64,000 nucleotides of DNA from a bacterium (GTDB lineage: Bacteria > Myxococcota_A > Bradymonadia > UBA7976 > UBA1532), in contig JAUHXC010000041.1 in assembly GCA_030427205.1 (NCBI GenBank), positions 1 through 64,000 on the forward strand, in the 5' to 3' direction. Positions 43,572 through 50,516 of the stretch are shown one piece after another. Position 1 is the stretch's first letter. Every line of letters begins with the position of its first letter. The notes beneath the pieces were generated by a model, which was not told the DNA's origin, searched no databases, and worked only from the letters and a program-made list of their open reading frames with translations. The translations under genes and the position numbers were made by a program.

Positions 43572-44174
43572 ATGTTCGCTGCGCTATTGCTCGTCTGGAG
43601 CGTGATCATGGCCGTGCCGCCGCCCGAGCCCCCCGTTCCGCCGCTGACCCAGGCCGAGAAGAAGGCCGAATACGAGATGGTCAAGGTCCAGGAGGTCTTG
43701 ACCCCAGCGCAGATCAAGCAGCGGGACATCATCCCCGGCTGGCGCCCCATCCCGCCCAAGTCCGACATCGAGCGCGGTGCGATCGAGATCATCCCTGGGG
43801 AGCCGAACCCGTTTCTCGTTCGGGACTCATGGGTGCTGGAGGGTCGGGGGTTGACCTCGGACGAACTGTCGATGCTTGGTCAGGCGAGTCCATCCCCGCC
43901 CGGCTTTCGGCTGCGATATGGTGTGGTCTCGGGCTACTGGTACGAACGGCTCAACGCTGATGGCGACTTCGATGGGCTGTGGCTCGTCGTTTTCTCGGCA
44001 GGTTCAAATGCCCGCGCCGTCATCTTGGCTGGGCCGCGCCTGTTGGGGCCAGCCCTGCATGCCGATTTTTTGCCGAGCATGAAATCCGGCGGTGCCGCTC
44101 TCGAGACTCTCAAAGCGAATCTCGAACAGCGCAGCAAGCGGATCTCGAGCGGGGTACCGCCCGACAGCAGATGA
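43572..44174 (+). CDS. Small exported protein, tandem paralogue 1
   Basis: Predicted 200-residue protein with a short hydrophobic N-terminus (FAALLLVWSVIMAV), so exported or membrane-tethered. Residues 24-75 are almost identical to the next gene (YEMVKVQEVLTPAQIKQRDI and WRPIPPKSDIE), but the C-terminal half diverges and its DNA is visibly poorer in G+C (43800-44130). GAGGAGG precedes the ATG by four bases, and it follows the frameshifted lipoprotein by 9 nt. Its stop overlaps the ATG of paralogue 2 by 4 nt. Function unknown. Confidence 0.72.
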   Translation: MFAALLLVWSVIMAVPPPEPPVPPLTQAEKKAEYEMVKVQEVLTPAQIKQRDIIPGWRPIPPKSDIERGAIEIIPGEPNPFLVRDSWVLEGRGLTSDELSMLGQASPSPPGFRLRYGVVSGYWYERLNADGDFDGLWLVVFSAGSNARAVILAGPRLLGPALHADFLPSMKSGGAALETLKANLEQRSKRISSGVPPDSR

Positions 44175-44803
44175 TCGCCACCCTGCTGCTGATCTGGAGC
44201 GTGACCATGGCCGCGCCGCCGACCAATGCCCCCACCCCGCCGCTGACCGAGGCCCAGAAGAAGGCCGAGTACGAGATGGTCAAGGTCCAGGAGGTCTTGA
44301 CCCCGGCGCAGATCAAGCAGCGGGACATCATCCCCGGCTGGCGCCCGATCCCGCCCAAGTCGGACATCGAGCAAGGGGCGGTCGAGATCGTGCCCGGCGA
44401 GGACAACCCGTACCTGATCCGCGCTGAACGACGCGTCGGCGGCAACGGCCTGATCCCTACGGAGCTGGACCAGCTGGGCAAGCCGAGCCCGTCGCCCCGC
44501 GGCTTCAGGATCAACACCGGCGCCCGCGAGGCCTATTGGTACGAGCAGATCGACGAGAAGGGCCAGATGACCGGCATCTGGATGGCGGTCTACACGCTCG
44601 GCGACGAGGTCGAGGGCTACGTGATGGTCGGCCGGCTCTTCATGGGCCCCAACGTCTTCTACAACGTCGAACCGGGTATCGACGCCTGCACCCGAGCGCT
44701 GCGCTCGCTCAAGCGCACGCTCTCGGGCGAGGAGCCGCCGTCGCCCGCCGAGCTCAACCGCCGCTTCGAGGAGAAGCGCCGCAAGATGCTCGAAGGCCGC
44801 TGA
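44171..44803 (+). CDS. Small exported protein, tandem paralogue 2
   Basis: Predicted 210-residue protein with an N-terminal signal-like segment (IATLLLIWSVTMAAP) and the same conserved first third as its upstream neighbour. The second half keeps the same outline (GIWMAVYTLGDEVEGYVMVG against the neighbour's GLWLVVFSAG) but differs widely, and ends in a basic tail (RRFEEKRRKMLEGR). Translationally coupled to paralogue 1. The pair plus the large lipoprotein form one operon; they may be envelope partners of that lipoprotein. No known family recognised. Confidence 0.72.
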   Translation: MIATLLLIWSVTMAAPPTNAPTPPLTEAQKKAEYEMVKVQEVLTPAQIKQRDIIPGWRPIPPKSDIEQGAVEIVPGEDNPYLIRAERRVGGNGLIPTELDQLGKPSPSPRGFRINTGAREAYWYEQIDEKGQMTGIWMAVYTLGDEVEGYVMVGRLFMGPNVFYNVEPGIDACTRALRSLKRTLSGEEPPSPAELNRRFEEKRRKMLEGR

Positions 44804-45075
44804 GCCGGCGCATGCTGGTCTGAAGCGAGGACAGTTGCCGGGCTCCGCTGCTGCACCTCTACGGGCGAGCCGGCGGACCCTCCCCAAACACCGCCGAGTC
44901 GCCGGCAAGCCGAAAAACGAACGGCGCGCGGGTGCATGGATCAATTGCCGAGCCCGGCCGAGCGGCCGCGACGGCTCGACCGGCGTCCACATGAACCGGA
45001 GGGCGACATGGCCGGGGAGATCGTGCTCGCGGGAACCGTCATCCCATGGCGGACGGACGCGGTGGGGGGCGGACG

Positions 45076-46146
45076 ATGGGCGGGGTGATCGCGCTGTTGG
45101 CGCTCTTCGGCACGGCGGGCGCCCTGCTCGGGGTGATCGCGCGCCAGCACCGACGCCGTCTGCGGCACGTCTTCGACGTCAACGCGCTGCAGATGGGCCT
45201 GGAGCTGGAACACAGCGGCGTATCGGCCGCGTCCGAGACGGACGGCGTGACCTTCTCATTGCGCGCGGATCGCCGCCCGGGCCGCCACCTGGTCACGCTC
45301 GGCCGCCCCGGCTGGCCGCGCCGGAGCGAGCGGGACAGCCATGAAGATCCCAGCCTGGTCGCGACCGCGGCGCTGCCCCAGCCGCTGCCGCTTTCGGTCA
45401 ACCATGAGCCGGTCGGCGCGGTCGACGCGCTCTCCGAGGCGGCTTGGCGCCACGCCGATACGGGGGACGAGACCTTTGATCGCCGGGTGCGGATCCAGGG
45501 TCCCGAGGACGAGGTCCGGGCGCTGCTGAACGGACACCTGCGCCGGCTCTTGCTGGACGTCGTCGATCGCGGCGGCACCTTCGACGGACGCACGCTCGAG
45601 CTGCGGTGGCGGGCGTTCGCCGATCCGTCGGTCAACGCCGCGGGCTTCGAGAGCCTGCGCGCGGCGGCGCTGGGGCTGTCCCACGCCGCGCTGGCGCTGC
45701 ACGATCCGGTGCGGGGCATGGCCGATGTGGCGGGCCACGATCCCGAAGCCGGGGTGCGCGGGGCGTGCCTGCTGCGCTTGATCACGGCCCACGGCGCCCA
45801 TCGGTTGACGGTCGAGGCGGCGACCCGGGCGCTCGACGATCGCGCGCCGGCGGTGCGGGTGCTGGCCGCGGCGCACCTCGACGCGCACGATCACCTGCTG
45901 CGTCTGCTCGAAGGGGCGCCCGACGCGGACGTCGTCACCCGGGCGATCGAGGCGCTGGGGCGGACGCGCGCGGGCCGTCGCGGGCTGCGGCGGCACCTCG
46001 ACCGGCTGGGCCCCGAGGCGCGGGCACGCGCGGTGCGCCTGCTCGTCGAGCACGGCGAGGTCGCGGCCGGCGGGCTGGCGTTGGCGCAGGTCGCCGGCGG
46101 AGAGCTTGCGGTGGCCGCCGACGGGGACACGCCCGTGGGCCCATGA
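45076..46146 (+). CDS. Membrane-anchored HEAT-like protein
   Basis: Predicted 356-residue protein with one N-terminal transmembrane helix (GGVIALLALFGTAGALLGVI) and a soluble body. The C-terminal half has HEAT-like helical pairs (AVRVLAAAHLDAHDHLLRLL, VVTRAIEALGRTRAGRRGL) typical of scaffold proteins; the middle is beta-like. The start is taken at ATG 45076 after a G-rich stretch; ATG 45046 is in frame and possible. It is preceded by a 272-nt gap with nothing recognisable and followed by the 42-bp repeat array. Function unknown. Confidence 0.65.
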   Translation: MGGVIALLALFGTAGALLGVIARQHRRRLRHVFDVNALQMGLELEHSGVSAASETDGVTFSLRADRRPGRHLVTLGRPGWPRRSERDSHEDPSLVATAALPQPLPLSVNHEPVGAVDALSEAAWRHADTGDETFDRRVRIQGPEDEVRALLNGHLRRLLLDVVDRGGTFDGRTLELRWRAFADPSVNAAGFESLRAAALGLSHAALALHDPVRGMADVAGHDPEAGVRGACLLRLITAHGAHRLTVEAATRALDDRAPAVRVLAAAHLDAHDHLLRLLEGAPDADVVTRAIEALGRTRAGRRGLRRHLDRLGPEARARAVRLLVEHGEVAAGGLALAQVAGGELAVAADGDTPVGP

Positions 46147-46189
46147 GATCCGTCGATACGCCAGGGCGCGCCGCATGCAGCGCGGCTGC

Positions 46190-47030
46190 GACAGCTTTGG
46201 CTCGGGCGCCGACGAGGGCGGGCCGGGAAACCGAAGCAACGCCTCGGATCTCGCCGCGGCGGGCCCGAAATCGACGGCAACGGTTTCGAAGCCGACCCGC
46301 ACCGACCGGCGAACCGTTTCTTCGGTCTTCGAGTCGGTCCGGGTCGGACGCCGAGAGCGTATCTTCGGTCGGCGGCCCCGTCATGGCGGGCCTCGGGGGC
46401 GAAGTTCTGGTCGCCGGGCCGGTGCGGGTCGGCGCCAGAACCGTTGCTTTGGTCTGCCGGCTCGACGCGGCGGGCGGGGAAACCGGAACTTCGCCCGCGG
46501 CGGCGGTGGGTGCCGGCTCCAAGACCGTTGCAACGGGTCGCCGTCCCGATGCGCACCGACCCGCGATCCGTTTCGACCGTCTGCGCGCCGGTGCCGTACG
46601 ACCCGCGAGCCATCGCCACCGATTCCGGGCCCGCCGCGGCGAGATCTGAGCCATCGCTTCGCCATCCCGGCCCGCGACCGTCGGCATCCGGCGCGTTGCC
46701 TCGCCATCCCGGCCCGCCGCCGTCTGAACCCACACCGTTGCCTCACCGTCCGGGCCCGCCGTCGTCGCAGTCCACACCGTTGCCTCGCGATCCCGGCCCG
46801 CTGCCGCCGGGACCCGGGCCTTTGCCCCGCCATCCCGGCCCGCCGCCGTCGGGACCCACGCCATTGACCGGCCATCCGGGCCCGCCGTCGTCGAAGCTCA
46901 CGCCATTGCCTCACGATCCCGACGCGCCGCCGCCGGCATCGGCGCCGTTGCCTCGCCATCCCGGCCCGCCACCCCCGGCGCGCGGGCCATCGCGCCGCTT
47001 TCGCGCTCCGCCGGTTGCCGCGCCCGCGCC
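46190..47030. repeat. 42-bp degenerate tandem repeat array (about 19-20 units)
   Basis: A short word close to CCGTTGCCTCGCCATCCCGG recurs at a nearly constant step of 42 bp: 46441, 46484, 46525, 46568, 46611, 46652, 46694, 46736, 46778, 46819, 46861, 46903, 46945, 46987, with worn copies back to about 46192. The 3' half is the best preserved. Because 42 is divisible by 3, several frames on both strands stay open and read as 14-residue repeats (for example PLPRHPGPPPSGPT), which mimics a gene. I see no ribosome site or sensible start, so I take it as a noncoding minisatellite, though the forward frame does run into pyrC. Confidence 0.85.
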
Positions 47031-47049
47031 GACGCGGTACAGCGGGCCC

Positions 47050-48075
47050 ATGAAGACCCTCACGATCCGCAGGCCCGATGACTGGCACCTCCACCTGCGC
47101 GACGGCGCCGCCCTCGAAGCGGTGGCGCCGGCGACGGCGGCGGTCTTCGGCCGCGCGCTCGTGATGCCCAACCTGAAGCCGCCGGTGCGCACGGTGGCCG
47201 ACGCCGTGGCGTATCGCGCGCGCATCCTGAAGGCGGCGCCCGGCCTCGAGCCGCTGATGACGCTGTACCTCACCGATCACACCGCGCCCGCCGACATCGC
47301 CGCGGCCGCCAAGAGCCCGCATGTGGTGGCGGCCAAGCTCTACCCGGCCGGCGCGACGACCAACTCCGACTCGGGCGTGACCGAGATCAAGGCCCTCGAC
47401 CCGGTGCTGGCGGCGATGGCCGAGCACGGGCTGGTGCTGTGCGTGCACGGCGAGGTGACCGGGGCGCACGTCGACGTGTTCGACCGCGAGGCGCGCTTTC
47501 TGGGCGAGGTGCTCGCGCCCATGGTGGCCCGGCATCCGACGCTGAAGGTGGTGCTGGAGCACATCACCACCGCCGAGGGTATCGCCTTCGTGCAGGCCCA
47601 CGCGGCGAACGTGGGCGGCACGGTGACCCCGCAGCACATGCTGCTCAACCGCAACGCGCTGTTCGAGGGTGGCCTGCGGCCGCATCACTACTGCCTGCCG
47701 GTGCTCAAGCGCGAGACCCACCGGGCGGCGATCGTCGCGGCGGTCACCGGCGGCGATCGGCGGTTCTTCCTGGGCACCGACTCCGCGCCGCACGCCAAGG
47801 GCGCCAAGGAGTCGGCCTGCGGCTGCGCCGGGGTCTACTCGGCGCCCCACGCCCTGGGTCTGTACGCCGAGGTCTTCGAGGCCGCCGGCGCCCTCGACCG
47901 CTTCGAGGCCTTCGCCAGCCTCAACGGCCCGGCCTTCTACGGCCTGCCGCCCAACGGCGAGACGATCACGCTCGTGAAGGCCGACACCGCCGTCGCCGCC
48001 GAGCTGCCCTTCGGCGATTCGGTGATCGTGCCCTTCCGCGCCGGGGGCACGGTCGGCTGGCGCGTCGGGCGCTGA
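47050..48075 (+). CDS. pyrC: Dihydroorotase
   Basis: Predicted 341-residue zinc enzyme that closes carbamoyl-aspartate to dihydroorotate in pyrimidine synthesis. Metal ligands H13 and H15 (DDWHLHLRDG), the bridging carboxylated K96 (AAKLYPAGAT), the His of LCVHGEV and of LEHITT, and the Asp of GTDSAPHAKGAKE are present. Size and motifs match class II (E. coli PyrC-type). The ATG at 47050 has only a poor ribosome site, and the upstream 42-bp repeats are in frame with it, so an N-terminally extended form cannot be excluded. No other pyr gene is adjacent. Confidence 0.95.
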   Translation: MKTLTIRRPDDWHLHLRDGAALEAVAPATAAVFGRALVMPNLKPPVRTVADAVAYRARILKAAPGLEPLMTLYLTDHTAPADIAAAAKSPHVVAAKLYPAGATTNSDSGVTEIKALDPVLAAMAEHGLVLCVHGEVTGAHVDVFDREARFLGEVLAPMVARHPTLKVVLEHITTAEGIAFVQAHAANVGGTVTPQHMLLNRNALFEGGLRPHHYCLPVLKRETHRAAIVAAVTGGDRRFFLGTDSAPHAKGAKESACGCAGVYSAPHALGLYAEVFEAAGALDRFEAFASLNGPAFYGLPPNGETITLVKADTAVAAELPFGDSVIVPFRAGGTVGWRVGR

Positions 48076-48080
48076 GTCGG

Positions 48081-48106
48081 GCCGCGCGCCCGGGGCGCCG
48101 TTTTTT
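48081..48106 (+). terminator. Probable terminator after pyrC
   Basis: A GC-rich imperfect stem (GCGCGCCC with GGGGCGCC) ends in six T residues (48101-48106), directly after the pyrC stop. Stem pairing is imperfect, so confidence is moderate. Confidence 0.5.
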
Positions 48107-48178
48107 CTGCGGGTCCGGTGCACTGGATCGCCGCCTGGGGTGTGAATCGACGACGTCTCTCGCCGGAGGATCCTGTCG

Positions 48179-50356
48179 ATGCACGCCCTGAGCCGCGCCC
48201 TCACCCCGCTGACCCTTGCCTTGACCCTGCTCGCCTGCGACGAGGGCGCCGAGGCTCCGCCGCCCCTCGAGCGCCCGCAGTACACCGTCGCCGTCATGGC
48301 CGAGCTGCAGGGCGGCGGCAACATCGACGCCATCGACTGGGCCGCCGCCAAGGTCGCCGCCGCCGGCGGCATCGGCGGGCAGAGCCCGCTGGTCGTGGCG
48401 TGGCACGATACCCGCGGCCTGACCGACAGCGAGCAGCTGCGCCTCGCCGAGACGCTGGCCCTCGACGACGAGGTCGTCGCGGTGCTCGGGCCGAGCAGCC
48501 CCGGCGTCATGCTGCAGATCGCCTCGATGATGCAGCGGGTCGACAAGCCGCTGGTCTCGTTCACGAGCACCTCGGCGGCGGTGCTGCGGGCGTTCGGCGG
48601 CTCGCCCTACATCTGGCGCACGACGCTGACCGATGTGGCCCAGATCGAGGTGCTGCTGCGCGAGGCGCGCATGGCCGGCGCGCGGCGCATCGGGCTGTTG
48701 ACCGACGTGGGCCCGACGGGGCGCAGCTTCTTCGACGGGGTGCCCTTCCAGGCGCGCATCGACGGGCTCGAGGCGGTGACGACCGAGGTCTACGGGGCCA
48801 CCGACGAGGTCGGGCCGGCGCTCGACCGGCTGTTCGCGGCAGACGTGGACCAGATCATCGCGGTGCCGGCGGACATCGACAGCCTGCAGGCCATCGCCGT
48901 GGGGCTGCGGCCGCACCGCGACGCGGAGGGCTTCCCGCCGGCGCCGGTGGTGCTCGCCGACACCGGCGTCGACCTGAACATCACGCTCGATCGGCTGCGC
49001 GACGACGGGCGCAAGCTGCGCGGCTGGCAGGCGGGGCACGATCCGGACAGCGGCTTCGACGCCGGCCTGAGCGCGTTCATCGGCGATCCGCGCCATCCGC
49101 ACTACTCGGCGGCGGCCCACGACGCGCTGCTGCTGGTGGCCTACGGGCTCGAGGCGGCGGGCGGCGCGACCGGTCCCGCGCTGGCCGAGGGCATCGCGCA
49201 GGCGGTCGCCGGGCGCGGGCGGGCGTATGGCAGCGATACGGACGGCGTCGCGGCGACGCTGGCGGCCCTGCGGGCGGGCGAGGCGCCCGACGTCGACGGG
49301 GCGACGGGCCCGCTGGAGTACGATCCGGCGTTCGGCGTCGACCCGGTCACCGGCACGCTGCGTCAGTGGAGCACGGAGCAGCCGCCGGCGCCAGGCAGCG
49401 TGGGCCTGCCGTATCTGCGCTCGGTGCGGCTGGGCGGTGACGCGCCGCGGGCCGATTGGAAGCGCGGGCCGAGCGCGCAGAGCTTTCGGGCGCCGGCGGG
49501 CGGCGAGGCGGGCTTCGAGCCGCCGGCGCGGCGGGTGGCGCTGATCGCGGCGGTGTCGGGCGGCTGGTCGAACTATCGGCATCAGGCCGACGCGCTGGCG
49601 CTCTACGATCGGCTGCTGGCCGGCGGCATGCACCCCGACGACATCGTCTTCATCAGCCCCGACGACATCGCCGACGCGCCGCAGAATCAGGCGCCGGGCG
49701 CGGTCTTCAACCGGCCGGGCGGGCCGGATGTCTACCGGCCCGACGCCCATGACTACACCGCGCTGACGCCCGATGAGTTCCTGGCGGTCCTGCGCGGTGA
49801 GCCGAGCGCGGCGCGGCCGACGGTGCTCGAGACCGACGCCGAGACCGACGTGCTGGTCTATCTGGCGGGCCACGGGGGCAGCCGCGGGGTGAGCTTCGGC
49901 GCCGAGACGACCGCCGCGGGGCTCGACCCCGACGCGGAGACGGCGCTGACCCCGACGGCGCTGCGCGAGGCGCTGTGCGCGATGCGGGCGGCGGGGGCCT
50001 TCCGCCGCGCGCTGGTGCTGGTGGAGTCGTGCCGCGGCGGGGTGATGGGCAGCGCCGCGTTCGACGGCCTCGAGGCGGGCTGCGCCGACGGCCCGCTGAC
50101 CGGCGTGCTGGCGCTGACCGCGGCGGCCGTCGACGAGAACTCGCTGGCGGCGGGCTACGACGTCGGCCTCGACGCGTGGCTCGGCGACGAGTTCTCGGTG
50201 GCCGTGCAGCAGCGGTCGGGCGACGGCGGCTCGCTGCTCGACCTGTACCGCGCGGTCTATATCAGCGTCGCCGGCTCTCACGTCTCGGCCTTCAACGCGC
50301 AGCACTTCGGCGCGCTCGACGCGGTGCCCGCCGCGGCGTTCTTCGAAGCGCCCTGA
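48179..50356 (+). CDS. Lipoprotein fusing a periplasmic-binding domain to a legumain/GPI8-like C13 cysteine peptidase
   Basis: Predicted 725-residue lipoprotein (TLLAC, lipidated C20). Residues about 33-410 form a type 1 periplasmic-binding (LivJ/receptor-ligand) domain: YTVAVMAELQGGGNID, VVAVLGPSSPGVMLQIAS, KPLVSFTSTSAAVL, RIGLLTDVGPTGRSFFDG. Residues about 450-715 match peptidase family C13 (legumain/GPI8): VSGGWSNYRHQADALALY, DDIVFISPDDIAD, then QNQAPGAVFNRPGGPDVY and FLAVLRGE. The catalytic dyad is intact: H565 in YLAGHGG and C618 in LVESCRGG. Family knowledge predicts cleavage or transpeptidation after Asn/Asp; ligand binding by the first domain could control it (inference). GGAGG lies nine bases before the ATG. 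A strong terminator follows, so it is probably a single-gene unit. Confidence 0.85.
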   Translation: MHALSRALTPLTLALTLLACDEGAEAPPPLERPQYTVAVMAELQGGGNIDAIDWAAAKVAAAGGIGGQSPLVVAWHDTRGLTDSEQLRLAETLALDDEVVAVLGPSSPGVMLQIASMMQRVDKPLVSFTSTSAAVLRAFGGSPYIWRTTLTDVAQIEVLLREARMAGARRIGLLTDVGPTGRSFFDGVPFQARIDGLEAVTTEVYGATDEVGPALDRLFAADVDQIIAVPADIDSLQAIAVGLRPHRDAEGFPPAPVVLADTGVDLNITLDRLRDDGRKLRGWQAGHDPDSGFDAGLSAFIGDPRHPHYSAAAHDALLLVAYGLEAAGGATGPALAEGIAQAVAGRGRAYGSDTDGVAATLAALRAGEAPDVDGATGPLEYDPAFGVDPVTGTLRQWSTEQPPAPGSVGLPYLRSVRLGGDAPRADWKRGPSAQSFRAPAGGEAGFEPPARRVALIAAVSGGWSNYRHQADALALYDRLLAGGMHPDDIVFISPDDIADAPQNQAPGAVFNRPGGPDVYRPDAHDYTALTPDEFLAVLRGEPSAARPTVLETDAETDVLVYLAGHGGSRGVSFGAETTAAGLDPDAETALTPTALREALCAMRAAGAFRRALVLVESCRGGVMGSAAFDGLEAGCADGPLTGVLALTAAAVDENSLAAGYDVGLDAWLGDEFSVAVQQRSGDGGSLLDLYRAVYISVAGSHVSAFNAQHFGALDAVPAAAFFEAP

Positions 50357-50375
50357 GCCCGTCGACGGGACGCGC

Positions 50376-50410
50376 CGCCGCCCCCCGAAGGGGGCGGCGT
50401 TTCTTTTTTC
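50376..50410 (+). terminator. Rho-independent terminator after the legumain-like gene
   Basis: A perfect 10-bp stem, CGCCGCCCCC (50376-50385) with GGGGGCGGCG (50390-50399), loop CGAA, followed by TTTCTTTTTT. It lies 20 nt past the stop codon and isolates this gene from the lectin gene. Confidence 0.9.
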
Positions 50411-50516
50411 GAGTGCGCGCGTTTTTTGTTTTCCGGTCGCCGAGCGGCCGCGGGTCGTCCGGGTGAACGCCACGGGGCCACGACGGCCCGGCGGCACGAC
50501 CACCGGAGAAACCGCC

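Noticed and set aside
46106..46867. Open frames through the 42-bp repeats as genes
   Set aside because: Frames on both strands stay open because the unit is a multiple of three. None has a ribosome site or a non-repeat domain.
46190..47030. CRISPR array
   Set aside because: The 42-bp units are contiguous and degenerate with no unique spacers, and no cas gene is present.
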